A DNA stretch of 63,292 bases from Planctomycetota bacterium. Lineage in GTDB: Bacteria > Planctomycetota > Brocadiia > SM23-32 > JAKLEA01. The stretch spans positions 1 through 63,292 of the forward strand of contig JAKLEA010000031.1 in assembly GCA_022711755.1 (NCBI GenBank), in the 5' to 3' direction. The notes beneath the pieces were generated by a model. The model did no database searches. It was given only the letters and a program-made list of their open reading frames with translations, and had not been told where the DNA came from. The position numbers and the translations under genes are program-made. Of the stretch, positions 7,355-16,229 are shown piece after piece (the stretch's first letter is position 1; the number at the start of each line of letters is the position of its first letter).

Positions 7355-9634
7355 ATGCGAGCGTCATTGTCTGTCGTCTGCATTGCGTTGCTTTCGGCGG
7401 CGGGGTGCGCGAGCGCCCCCGCGACGGTCGAGGGGCCGATGGAAATGGCGGCGGGCGGCGTATCCAGGGCCAGGATCGTAACGGCCAAACCCGGCGCGCA
7501 CGCGGTCGCAGTCCAGGACCTTCAACGGGTTCTCTACTGTATGACCGGAGCGGTCATCCCGATCTGCGACGGAAGCCCGGAGAAGGGCGACATATTCGTC
7601 GGAACGGCCTCGGAAGCGCTGAAGGGGGGGGCGACGGTCCAGGTTCCCGCGCTTGAGAACGAGGAGGTTTTCGTCAAGCTCAGCGGGGGATGCCTTTACC
7701 TGCTGGGGGGGGAGAGCGCGGGGGCGAGCCACGCGGTCTACACGTGGTTGAACGAGATCGGATGCCGATGGTTTGTGCCCGGCGAGATCGGCGAGCACAT
7801 TCCGAAGTCTCCGGTTCTGGTCATTCAGCCGGTGAGCATCCGGCACAAGCCGTCCTTTGCCATGCGGACGATATGGTACGCCTACGGGGCGAATTCGCCG
7901 GACTGCGGCAAACGATTCGGGGAATGGGCGCGGCGCAACTGCCAGGGCGCTTTCCCTCGCGTGGCGCACGGGCACAACTTCGACGGCTTCCTGCCGAAGG
8001 AGAAGTACTTCGCCGAGCATCCGGAGTACTTCGCGCTGGTTGACGGGCGCCGCGATCCGACGCAGATCTGCACGTCGAACCCGAAGGTCATCGAGATCGC
8101 CGTTCAGAAGATCATCGAGACTTTCGACGCCGATCCGAACGGGCAGCACACCTATTCCCTCTGCCCGAGCGACAGCAACGATTTCTGCGAATGCCCGAAC
8201 TGCGCGGCGCTGGACGTCGGCAAACCCGACCCTTTCGACAAGGAGGGAAAGAAGCCCTGGGTGACGGACCGCCTGATGGTTTTCTGGAACGCGGTGGCTG
8301 AAAGGGTGGCGGCGAAGCACCCGGACGCCGTGCTGGGGTTCTACTGCTACGTCAGCCACACGGCCCCGCCGGAGCGGGAGAAGATTCACCCGAACCTTGC
8401 GCCGGTCTTCACCGCGCAGCAGTTCTGCGTCATGCACTCGGTGGGCGACGCATGGTGCGAATCGCGCCAGACGATGAAGAAGATGCTCGAGACGTACTGC
8501 GCGATGAACCGGAACGTCAATATTTACGATTACGATCCCCCGCCGGGCAACAACGACCTGCCGATACCGCTTTACGCCGTCCACGCGCGGGACCTGCCGA
8601 TCTTCAAGAAGATGGGCATCCGGGGATTCAGTTGGGAATGCCACGACTCATGGGCAGCCGAATCGCCGAATTACTGGATCAACGCCCAGTTGCAGTGGGA
8701 CGTCGGGCGCGATTACGCCGCGCTGATGAACAGCTACCTGAACGACTTCTTCGGCCCGGCGGCGGCCGTTCCCATGAAGCGCTACTACGACGCTCTGGAA
8801 TCATGCTTCATGCAGCAGGACGTTCACAGCGGCTGGGGCGCGGGGGGGCTGGGCAAGCTCTACCGCGAGGACGCGATGAAGGCCATGCGCCAGGCAGTCA
8901 ACGAGGCGCTGGGTCTTGCGGAAGGCGTCCATCTCCGGCGCGTCCAGATGGTTGACATGGGGCTTCACTATCTTGAGGCCTACCGCGTTCTCGGAACCGT
9001 CGAGGAGCATCAGGATTACGGCGCGGCAGAGGACGCCGTCGCGCAGGTCAAGAACGTCCTGGGCCTCATGTATGCGACGAATGAGGATTACATGATCGCC
9101 CGTGAGCCTGCCGAATGGCTGAGGCGCTACACGGCGGACATGCGGCATTATCTGCCCGAGAGCAAGTGGTTCAAGAAGGGGAACGACGTTTGGGCAAAGA
9201 TGCCGAAGGAGAAATGGCGGGTCTCATTCGAGGAGGAGAGCGGCCAGCCGTCGCCCGACTGGGCGAAGCAGGGATTCGATGACTCGAAGTGGCATCTGCT
9301 CGATCCGAACGTCATGTGGTACCGCCAGGTTGAGCCGAAGCACAAGGGGAACGCGTGGGGCCGCTGCGAGTTCGAGGCTCCGGAGAAGTGCCAGGGGCGA
9401 AAGACGCTCCTTTACGTCGGGGCGCTGGATGAGAGAGGCTCGATATTCCTGAACGGGCAGCTTGTCCACATCCGCACGGGCCTTGAAGACCCCTCGGCGT
9501 GGACGACGCCGTTCACGGTTGACGTAACTGGCAAGGTACTGCCGGGCAAGACGAACATTCTCGCGGTGTCCGCCATGGCGGACACGACCATCGGCGGGGT
9601 GTGGCGTCCGGTGTGGCTCTACAGCCCGAAGTAG
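7355..9634 (+). CDS. Exported DUF4838 protein with C-terminal sugar-binding domain
   Basis: A 759-residue lipoprotein-like protein. Residues 1-18 form a signal ending in LLSAAGCAS, a usable lipobox with the Cys as lipid anchor. A GH67/GH20-like N-terminal alpha/beta domain follows (ILVATASEALKGG-like segment), then a DUF4838 barrel with the conserved TYSLCPSDSNDFCECPNC region and NINIYDYDPPPGNND-like segment. A C-terminal jelly roll follows (DERGSIFLNGQLVHIRTG, FTVDVTGKVLPGKTNIL), typical of GH2-type sugar-binding modules. GGGAGG at 7342-7347, seven bases before ATG 7355, fixes the start. DUF4838 proteins sit in polysaccharide-use loci and are probably glycosidases, but activity has not been assigned generally. 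The regulatory gap upstream fits substrate-induced expression. Confidence 0.8.
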   Translation: MRASLSVVCIALLSAAGCASAPATVEGPMEMAAGGVSRARIVTAKPGAHAVAVQDLQRVLYCMTGAVIPICDGSPEKGDIFVGTASEALKGGATVQVPALENEEVFVKLSGGCLYLLGGESAGASHAVYTWLNEIGCRWFVPGEIGEHIPKSPVLVIQPVSIRHKPSFAMRTIWYAYGANSPDCGKRFGEWARRNCQGAFPRVAHGHNFDGFLPKEKYFAEHPEYFALVDGRRDPTQICTSNPKVIEIAVQKIIETFDADPNGQHTYSLCPSDSNDFCECPNCAALDVGKPDPFDKEGKKPWVTDRLMVFWNAVAERVAAKHPDAVLGFYCYVSHTAPPEREKIHPNLAPVFTAQQFCVMHSVGDAWCESRQTMKKMLETYCAMNRNVNIYDYDPPPGNNDLPIPLYAVHARDLPIFKKMGIRGFSWECHDSWAAESPNYWINAQLQWDVGRDYAALMNSYLNDFFGPAAAVPMKRYYDALESCFMQQDVHSGWGAGGLGKLYREDAMKAMRQAVNEALGLAEGVHLRRVQMVDMGLHYLEAYRVLGTVEEHQDYGAAEDAVAQVKNVLGLMYATNEDYMIAREPAEWLRRYTADMRHYLPESKWFKKGNDVWAKMPKEKWRVSFEEESGQPSPDWAKQGFDDSKWHLLDPNVMWYRQVEPKHKGNAWGRCEFEAPEKCQGRKTLLYVGALDERGSIFLNGQLVHIRTGLEDPSAWTTPFTVDVTGKVLPGKTNILAVSAMADTTIGGVWRPVWLYSPK

Positions 9635-9862
9635 AATGCTGCGGGCCGCTCAAATGTGCTTGGCGCAGTTGATTTGTTTGGACATCTGCGCGCCGTCATG
9701 TCGGCGCGCGGACTGCGGCGTCATGCCGCCGCAGTCCAAAATCTCGCGGCGCGAACGAAAAGCTCATGCCGGCGGCTTACGCATCGTTTTGTTCGCTTCT
9801 CCCGCGCCGGGCGGGAACGGTTGCTCCGCGCATTCCGCGACAAGGACACGGAGGAAAAGCGT
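9635..9862. other. Intergenic leader with paired hairpins, no gene seen
   Basis: A 228-base gap between two exported carbohydrate proteins transcribed the same way. It contains the two adjacent hairpins at 9688-9737 and a weaker inverted repeat further on (GCGCGAACGAAAAG against CATCGTTTTGTTCGC). An open frame across it joins the next gene but lacks a ribosome site or signal peptide, so it is read as leader. Confidence 0.5.
9688..9737 (+). repeat. Two adjacent hairpins with the same GTCATG loop
   Basis: The first hairpin is GCGCGCC (9688-9694), loop GTCATGTC, GGCGCGC (9703-9709). The second is GGACTGCGGC (9710-9719), loop GTCATGCC, GCCGCAGTCC (9728-9737). Stems are perfect (7 and 10 bp) and different in sequence, while the 8-base loops share GTCATG and differ at one base. 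Conserved loops on unrelated stems suggest a functional RNA element rather than a terminator (no T-tract). Confidence 0.6.
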
Positions 9863-12800
9863 ATGGCGATTCTGAAGGAGATGCTCCGCGCCGCGGCGGT
9901 CTGCGTCGCGGCAGCGGCGTCATGCGCCGCAGGGGCGCGGGCGGCGGATAACGACGGGCAATATGCCCGGTTTCTGGAAACCCCGGCGGAGACGGTCGAG
10001 GGGGAGACCTTCAAGGTCAAAGTCGAATACGACCTGAAGGGGAACGAGGACACGCTGCATTTCGAGACGAAGAGGGAGGACGGCGAGCACGTCAGGTCGT
10101 GCTGCGACGCGCAGACCGTGAAGGGCAAGGGGACGTGGACGAAGGAGTTCAAGGCTCCCCTTTGCGGAGAGGCCAGGCAACTGCGTTTCCACGTCTGGAC
10201 GGGGATGAACTGGATGACGCCGCGCACGCCGATACTTCTGACCGATCCCGTGCCGGTTATGAGCAAGGCCGGGGCTGAGAACCTGCGCGCCAAGATGGTC
10301 AAATGGCAGAGGGAGTCAGGGGCAATGTTGGAAAAGATAAAGAAGGCGGAACGAGGCAAGGGGCTGATCGCGCTGGTCGAGGACACGCTGCCGGGACTGG
10401 ACAAGACGATGACGGCGGCGCTATCGCGGAAGCTGGAGGCGTCGGGTTACAAGGTAATAACGATCGGGGCGGGCGACCTCGGCAACGTCTACGTTCTGAA
10501 GCCTGAGCATTTCGACCTCCTCATCGTGCCGTCATCGCAGTACTTCCCGGCGGACGCGAGCCGGGCGTTCAGGAATTATCTGCGGGCGGCGGGGAAAGTG
10601 ATGCTGCTGGGCGGTCCGCCGCTGACGGACTCCGTCTCGATGGTCGGGGGCGAATGGATCACGGCAAGCCGCTACGACGAGCAACTGAAGACCGTCGGCG
10701 GGCGGAAGACGTTTCTGGATTTCGAGGACGGGGACGTCAAGAGATGGGAGCGCGGGGGCGACCTGCCGGTCCCTCCCGGCAAATGGAACATCGCTGAAAA
10801 GGAGGGGCATGACGGCGGGAAGTGCTTCCACGCCCTGATGCCGTCTCTTGCGGGGTGGGAGACTTACGTTACGAGTTTCGACAAATCGCCGTTCGAGGCC
10901 GGGGATTCGCTGACCTGCTTATGGGCGAAGGGTAATCCGAGGACGCAGTGCCTGCTGGTCGAGTGGGAGGAGGCGGACGGGGCGCGCTGGATCGCGACGG
11001 TGTCGCTGACGGACAAGTGGCAGCGCTACGTCCTGCCGCCGGAGAGCTTCCGCTTCTGGGAGAGCAACGCGAAGCGCGGCTTCGCGGGGGACGTTCTGAA
11101 CCCGCGAAACGCGAAGCGGTTGAACATCGGCCTTGCGCGCACGCACGGCGCGTATCCGGGGGACGGCCCGCTGGAGTTCTTCGTTGACGACTTCGGCGTC
11201 GCGCCGAATCCCTACGAGGGCAGCAGGCCGGAGCCGTGCGAAGGCTTCGATCCGATGGACATGATTTATCCGAGCTACAAGTTCTTCCCGGTGACGACGG
11301 CAAGCCAGATCGTTGTCAGCCCGGAGATGACCCGGCTTGTGGGGGAGGACAGGTGGAGCGCGCCGCAAAACCTGTATTCCGTCCAGCCGCGCCCGCGCGG
11401 GACGGGTTACCTGAAAGGTCGGCGGATGCGCTTCATACCGATCCTGGAGGCGCGGACGGCGGACGGACGGTGGTGCGGCGTTCCGGCGGCGATGATGGTC
11501 CACGATTTCGCGCCGTTCAAGGGCGGCGTCTGGGCAAGCTTCTGCATCCCCGGCTCGGAGTTCTACAAGTCGGACGCAGTCCTCAACCTTCTCGCAAGCA
11601 CGGCGTCCCGGATGATTGACGGACGGTTCCTATACGAGGGCGGGACGCAGTATTGGACGTATTTCAGCGACCAGAAGGTTCGGCAGGGGGCAAGATGCCT
11701 GACCTTGGGCAAAGAGAAACTGGAAGGCGCGAAAATCACGCTTGACATTCGCCGCAAAGGATCAATAGAAGGCGACGGCCAGGAGTTCGACGCCGTGCCG
11801 GGCAGGGCAGTTGAGCGTGAACTGCCCCCCATTCAGCCCGGAACCGGCGAATGGATTTCCACCGTCATACTCTCGAAGGACGGCAAGTTCCTGGACATGC
11901 TTGAGCATGAGGTATCGGTCTGGGAACCCAAACCGGCGGCGCAGCGAAGGTTTGTGAGCATGAAGGACGGCGAGTTCGTCCGGGACGGCAAGCCGTTCTA
12001 TCCCTACGGCTCGAACTATATGCCCTCCAGCGGCATCGGCACGGAGGACGGGGAGTATTTCGAGCATTGGGTTGGGGCGCGGGCGTACGACCCGGAGATC
12101 ATCCAGCGCGACATTGACGCGCAGGTCCGGCTCGGGGCCAACGCGGCGGCAGTGTTCTGCCACATACAGTCGGCGGACGATCAGAACGTGGTTGACCTTC
12201 TGATGCGGATGGAACGGGCCGGGATGATGGCCAATCTCTCGATCCGCCCGGGAACCCCGCTGGCCTTCGAGTGGGCGCAATGGAAGCGGATTCTTGAGCG
12301 CAACCGCATCGCGGAGAACGACAACGTGATGTCCCTGGACATCGCGTGGGAGCCGAACTGGGGCAACACGGCGAACCGGCGGCAATACGATCCGCAGTGG
12401 CGCGCATGGATAGTCGAGCGCTACGGAAGCGTAAGGAACGCGGAGAAGGACTGGGGATGCCCCGCGCCGCAGAACGAGAAAGGCGAGATCACCACCCCCG
12501 ACGACAAGACGGCGACATGGGATAACGAGAAGACGCGCCGGATGGTCGTGGCGTATCGCAGGTTCCAGATTGACCTGCTCTGCGCCGCGCACGACAGGGC
12601 GAAAAGGCTGCTGAGGACAGTGACGCCCAATCACCTTGTCAGTTTCCGGATGGCGGACGCCGGGAACCCGACGTGCCGCTGGGAGGGGGCAATGATGTAC
12701 GACCTGCGCGGGAGCGCGCCGGTGCTGGACTTCCTCGCTCCGGAGGCTTACGGGCGCATCGGCGAGTGGGAGCGCGTCAAGCCCGGCGCGTTCGAGATCG

Positions 12801-13708
12801 CGCTGTGCAGGATGCTGGCCCCGGGCAAGCCGGTGATCTGGGCGGAGATGGGTTGCTCGACCTGGGATATGAAGCTGATGAGCCAGAACCCCGGCAGCAC
12901 GGAGTTCCAGGGGAAGTTCTACGCTGACTTCATGAAGATGATGCTCATGTCGCACTCGAACGGCTACTTCTACTGGTGGTATCCCGGCGGTTTCCGCGTC
13001 GGGGAGAACAGCGATTTCGGGATCATCAGTCCGGACGGCGCGCTACGGCCATGCACGAAGGTCGTGATGGAGAACGCGGAGAAGTTCAAGGGCAGGTCGG
13101 GCGTCCCCGCGCCGGATTACTGGATCACGGTTGACCTGGACGCGACGTCTGACGGCGTGGCCGGGGTCTACGACCGCCATCAGAAGGAATACTGGGAGGC
13201 GGTCGCCAAGGGGCGGACGGTCGGGCTGAAGACGAGGGCGACGGGGACGGATTCGCGCAATTGCCCGCTGACGGCCGTCGGCGGGACGGCATGCAACGGG
13301 ACGAATCCGCCGGAGCATCTCAACGCGTTGATTGCTGTCCTGGAGGTCGAGGAAGCCGGCGGAAAATGGCGGCAGATCGAGAACGGCGGCCAGGCGAGGG
13401 CCGGCAAGGGCGGCAAGGCAAGAATCAGGGCGACGGTTGTGAACCTGACGGAGCCGGAGTGGATCAAGCCGGGCGATCCCGCAAAGCCGAAGGAGGGCGA
13501 GGTTTTCCTCGCGTTTGAGACAGCCGGAGTTGCGCGGAAGCTGTTCCCGATACCGGCGAATGTTCCATACATGGGCGAGGTTTCCATCGGGCCTTTCGAG
13601 ATTGAAACCGGGTCGGGCGGAAAGGCCGGAGCGACGCTGAGGATGACCGCGCATGGCAGGGCGGATTTTGGGAACAAATTCGGATTCTCGTTGTCAGGAG
13701 ACAGGTAA
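9863..13708 (+). CDS. Giant exported clan GH-A-like glycoside hydrolase
   Basis: A 1281-residue protein with a signal peptide (MAILKEMLRAAAVCVAAAASCAAGARA). Order: an N-terminal beta domain; a Rossmann/amidotransferase-like segment (about 165-270, YKVITIGAGDLGNVY, LLIVPSSQYFP, AAGKVMLLGG); a beta-sandwich carbohydrate-binding-like region (about 290-450, FLDFEDGDVKRWERG); a linker beta domain; then a barrel from about residue 700 (DGEFVRDGKPFYPYGSNYMP) to 1075. In the barrel, DIAWEPNWG (Glu830) and IWAEMGCS (Glu995) sit where the acid/base and nucleophile of clan GH-A enzymes (GH5, GH42) are expected. A C-terminal beta domain ends the protein. GGAGG at 9850-9854, eight bases before ATG 9863, sets the start. 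Substrate unknown; beta-linked sugars are likely from the clan. Confidence 0.65.
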   Translation: MAILKEMLRAAAVCVAAAASCAAGARAADNDGQYARFLETPAETVEGETFKVKVEYDLKGNEDTLHFETKREDGEHVRSCCDAQTVKGKGTWTKEFKAPLCGEARQLRFHVWTGMNWMTPRTPILLTDPVPVMSKAGAENLRAKMVKWQRESGAMLEKIKKAERGKGLIALVEDTLPGLDKTMTAALSRKLEASGYKVITIGAGDLGNVYVLKPEHFDLLIVPSSQYFPADASRAFRNYLRAAGKVMLLGGPPLTDSVSMVGGEWITASRYDEQLKTVGGRKTFLDFEDGDVKRWERGGDLPVPPGKWNIAEKEGHDGGKCFHALMPSLAGWETYVTSFDKSPFEAGDSLTCLWAKGNPRTQCLLVEWEEADGARWIATVSLTDKWQRYVLPPESFRFWESNAKRGFAGDVLNPRNAKRLNIGLARTHGAYPGDGPLEFFVDDFGVAPNPYEGSRPEPCEGFDPMDMIYPSYKFFPVTTASQIVVSPEMTRLVGEDRWSAPQNLYSVQPRPRGTGYLKGRRMRFIPILEARTADGRWCGVPAAMMVHDFAPFKGGVWASFCIPGSEFYKSDAVLNLLASTASRMIDGRFLYEGGTQYWTYFSDQKVRQGARCLTLGKEKLEGAKITLDIRRKGSIEGDGQEFDAVPGRAVERELPPIQPGTGEWISTVILSKDGKFLDMLEHEVSVWEPKPAAQRRFVSMKDGEFVRDGKPFYPYGSNYMPSSGIGTEDGEYFEHWVGARAYDPEIIQRDIDAQVRLGANAAAVFCHIQSADDQNVVDLLMRMERAGMMANLSIRPGTPLAFEWAQWKRILERNRIAENDNVMSLDIAWEPNWGNTANRRQYDPQWRAWIVERYGSVRNAEKDWGCPAPQNEKGEITTPDDKTATWDNEKTRRMVVAYRRFQIDLLCAAHDRAKRLLRTVTPNHLVSFRMADAGNPTCRWEGAMMYDLRGSAPVLDFLAPEAYGRIGEWERVKPGAFEIALCRMLAPGKPVIWAEMGCSTWDMKLMSQNPGSTEFQGKFYADFMKMMLMSHSNGYFYWWYPGGFRVGENSDFGIISPDGALRPCTKVVMENAEKFKGRSGVPAPDYWITVDLDATSDGVAGVYDRHQKEYWEAVAKGRTVGLKTRATGTDSRNCPLTAVGGTACNGTNPPEHLNALIAVLEVEEAGGKWRQIENGGQARAGKGGKARIRATVVNLTEPEWIKPGDPAKPKEGEVFLAFETAGVARKLFPIPANVPYMGEVSIGPFEIETGSGGKAGATLRMTAHGRADFGNKFGFSLSGDR

Positions 13709-13741
13709 GCCGCTAAAAATCCGAGTGGAGGTTCGGGCGGC

Positions 13742-14266
13742 ATGGAGCCAGGGTCGGACAATCTGACGCGCGTGGTCATATACACGGACGGGGCCTGCCG
13801 GGGCAATCCCGGCCCCGGGGCCTGGGCCTGCGTCCTGAAGTACGGGCCTTACCGCAAGGAATTATGCGGCGGGGAGAAGGCCACGACGAACAACCGCATG
13901 GAGTTGCAGGCGGCGGTGGAGGCGCTGAACGCGCTCAAGAAGTCATGCATTGTGGAGTTCTACACCGATTCGAGGTACGTCCAGGAGGGCGTGTCGGACT
14001 GGATGCCGAAGTGGAAAGAGAACGGGTGGCGTCGTCGGGAGAACCGCAAGTGGAAACCCGTGAAGAACGAGGACCTGTGGCGGGCGCTTGACACCGCGCA
14101 GGAGCGGCATCAGGTCGAATGGAATTGGGTGAGGGGCCACGCGGGGGACCCCGAGAACGAGCGTTGCGACCAACTGGCCAACGAGGAGATCGGGCGCATT
14201 GAGCGGATGTACGGAAAGGACGAATTAAAGAAAGCGCTGGGCAGCTTCAGGCGGGCGGGGAGCTGA
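13742..14266 (+). CDS. rnhA: Ribonuclease HI
   Basis: A 174-residue cytosolic nuclease that cleaves the RNA strand of RNA-DNA hybrids (primer removal, R-loops). All family motifs are present: IYTDGACRGNPGPGAWA (first Asp), NNRMELQAAVEAL (Glu), FYTDSRYVQEGV (second Asp), the basic handle region (WMPKWKENGWRRRENRKW) and VRGHAGDPENERCDQLA (His and last Asp). Length is slightly above the usual 155 because of a short C-terminal extension. It stands alone, 33 bases after the giant hydrolase, and converges with the SAM hydrolase gene with only six bases between the stops. Confidence 0.95.
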   Translation: MEPGSDNLTRVVIYTDGACRGNPGPGAWACVLKYGPYRKELCGGEKATTNNRMELQAAVEALNALKKSCIVEFYTDSRYVQEGVSDWMPKWKENGWRRRENRKWKPVKNEDLWRALDTAQERHQVEWNWVRGHAGDPENERCDQLANEEIGRIERMYGKDELKKALGSFRRAGS

Positions 14267-14272
14267 GGGGTT

Positions 14273-15136
14273 TTATTGCTGCGCGCCGGCGAAGGTTATT
14301 GACACGGCGGTTCCCGGATCGGCGTCCAGCGTTTTGGCGGCGCTGCCGCCGTTGACGGCGATCTCAAGCAGCCCGCCGCTTCCGACCAGGGCGACCAGCT
14401 CGCGCCTGTTCACCTGGGCGTAGCATTCCGACACGCCGCGGATTTTGCGCCCGCAGATTCCCACGATAATGTCCTGCGGGGGGCATATTTTCAGGTCTTT
14501 GCTTATCTGGGCGGAGAGGACGCATTCGACCGCGGATTCAAGCCCCAGGCTGCGGGCGGGGACGTTAGTCACCAGGTTGCCGAAGGAGTCTGCGTAAAGG
14601 ACCTCCGCGGCGATGGCCCCGTTGTCCAGAAGCCTGGCGGTCGGGATTTTCAGGCTGCTGATCGCGGTCATTTCCGGGCCGAGGTTCTCGAACGGCTCCC
14701 CGCACGCCAGCCGCGCGGCGACGGGGGCGAATATATCCCTGCCGTGGAACGTCCGGCTTACTGGGGAGAGGATGAGCGATTCGTTGCCGATCTCGCGGAA
14801 ATCCGGCTTGACCTTGCCGGCGCGAAGCAGGCTCAAGAGACCGTTGTCCGGAGCCAGGTAGTATCGCTCTGCGGTCCTCATGCATACGATCTTGCGGGCG
14901 CTGCCGACGCCGGGGTCAACGACGGATATGAAGATGGCCCTGTCCGGGAAGTAGCGTTGCGCCGTGGCAAGGACGACTGAAGCCTCAACAACGTTCTGCG
15001 GGAAGACGGCGTGCGTAAGGTCAATGACGCGCGCGGCGGGGCAGATTGACGCGATGACGCCCTTCATCATTCCGACGTAGCCGGACGCGTCCCCAAGGTC
15101 GGTCATCAGAACGATGAGAGGCGTTTCATTTTGCAC
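14273..15136 (-). CDS. SAM hydrolase (SAM hydroxide adenosyltransferase, DUF62 family)
   Basis: A 287-residue protein of the family that includes fluorinase and chlorinase; most bacterial members hydrolyse S-adenosylmethionine to adenosine and methionine. The N-terminal MTDLGDASGYVGMMKGVI carries the conserved Asp, followed by VIDLTHAVFPQNV, AIFISVVDPGVGSARK and YYLAPDNGLLSLL, all family signatures. The C-terminal beta-barrel part (LYADSFGNLVTNVPA) is intact. The start is GTG at 15136 with GGGAG seven bases upstream. It is last in a leftward operon behind a membrane protein and a coiled-coil protein; why a SAM hydrolase sits there is unclear. Confidence 0.88.
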   Translation of the reverse strand: MQNETPLIVLMTDLGDASGYVGMMKGVIASICPAARVIDLTHAVFPQNVVEASVVLATAQRYFPDRAIFISVVDPGVGSARKIVCMRTAERYYLAPDNGLLSLLRAGKVKPDFREIGNESLILSPVSRTFHGRDIFAPVAARLACGEPFENLGPEMTAISSLKIPTARLLDNGAIAAEVLYADSFGNLVTNVPARSLGLESAVECVLSAQISKDLKICPPQDIIVGICGRKIRGVSECYAQVNRRELVALVGSGGLLEIAVNGGSAAKTLDADPGTAVSITFAGAQQ

Positions 15137-15181
15137 TTCGCGCTCCCGGATAAAAGGCCGATTCCGCCGCGCGGGCGCCGG

Positions 15182-16198
15182 TCATCGGCGGACGTTCATC
15201 GCCGACACTTCCTCGTCGGTCGGCTCCTCGCCCAGCGGGGCCGGGCCGAGGACGTATTGAGCGTCCAGCCCGACGAAGGCCGTGGCCAGGATTATCAGGT
15301 AAAGGTGCCATCTGGCGGCCAGAACCCAGTCGGCGCTCTTTATAAGAAGGTCGCTGCCGGAGGCGTAAAAAAGGCCCAGCGAGAAGATCGAGACGGCGAC
15401 CGCGCTGGGCAGCGCGGTGGCGACGATGACCACGAAGCGCAGGAACTTCATGCTCAGCGCGCCCATGATGGCGAAGAAGAAGAGGCAGGAGGCCCCCGTG
15501 GCCCTGTCACCGGAGAATATGAACATCAGCGCGCCCCCGATGCCGATGCTGAGCATCATGAACAGCGCGCCGAGGCGGGAGAACTTCAAGCCCAGCCAGA
15601 AAAGGCCGAAGCCGCTCGCCACGCCGGTCAGCAGTCCTGAAATCATCCAGAAAAAGCCGCCGAGGTCGGCCTGCGCGGCTCCGATTGCGCCGACGCAGAA
15701 ACCAACGACAAGGCCGACAAAGGCAAGAAACGGAATGAACAACCCCCGGAATAATGGCCAGCCATAGACGAGAAACATAAGGCCCACAAGAACGATCAGG
15801 ATGGACAGGATGATGGCCGGCGCCTTCTGCCCGTCCGTCGTCAGCATTTGCTTTAAGATATCGTCAGGTTGATCGAGGGGGGTATTTACAACCTCTGAGG
15901 CCTTGTTTTTAATCTCGCCTTCGGGAAGCTTTTCAACAGCGCCGGCGGCGGTTTTCTGCGCCTCCTTTGCTGTGTCGGCCTCCTTGCGCGGTCTTGCGGG
16001 CTGGGGCTTCCTGGGCGGCGGGGGAGGCGGTTTCTCCTCTCGCTTACCGCCCATGGTGCGGGCCGTTCCCTCTCCGACTTTGCGGGTTCCCCCCTGCTGT
16101 TGGGCGTTCAGATCGGACGCGAGGCAGGACGCCGCCACCAGTATCGCCAGGGCGAGCGACCGGAACCGGCATTGCGGAATATCAACCGGATTGTCCAT
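15182..16198 (-). CDS. Polytopic membrane protein with DUF4203-like domain
   Basis: A 338-residue protein. A signal-like N-terminus (FRSLALAILVAASCLASDLNA) is followed by a Lys/Pro/Arg-rich, probably disordered stretch (residues 38-100) and then six or seven membrane helices (about 125-320, for example ILSILIVLVGLMFLVYG, FLAFVGLVVGFCVGAIG, LGALFMMLSIGIGGALMFIF). The Gly-rich helix spacing resembles the TMEM198/DUF4203 family, whose transport function is unproven in bacteria. The gene lies 45 bases upstream of the SAM hydrolase and 31 downstream of a coiled-coil gene, so the three are probably one transcript. Confidence 0.65.
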   Translation of the reverse strand: MDNPVDIPQCRFRSLALAILVAASCLASDLNAQQQGGTRKVGEGTARTMGGKREEKPPPPPPRKPQPARPRKEADTAKEAQKTAAGAVEKLPEGEIKNKASEVVNTPLDQPDDILKQMLTTDGQKAPAIILSILIVLVGLMFLVYGWPLFRGLFIPFLAFVGLVVGFCVGAIGAAQADLGGFFWMISGLLTGVASGFGLFWLGLKFSRLGALFMMLSIGIGGALMFIFSGDRATGASCLFFFAIMGALSMKFLRFVVIVATALPSAVAVSIFSLGLFYASGSDLLIKSADWVLAARWHLYLIILATAFVGLDAQYVLGPAPLGEEPTDEEVSAMNVRR

Positions 16199-16229
16199 TC
16201 CACCCCTGCCTCAAGGCGGCCCGGCGGGA

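Noticed and set aside
9656..9862. Upstream extension of the giant hydrolase (69 residues)
   Set aside because: It is Arg-rich, runs over the hairpins and would bury the signal peptide; a ribosome site and signal at 9863 fit better.
11762..12955. Minus-strand ORF of 397 codons opposite the giant hydrolase
   Set aside because: Same shadow pattern, no ribosome site and no recognisable domain, while the plus strand has a clear barrel.
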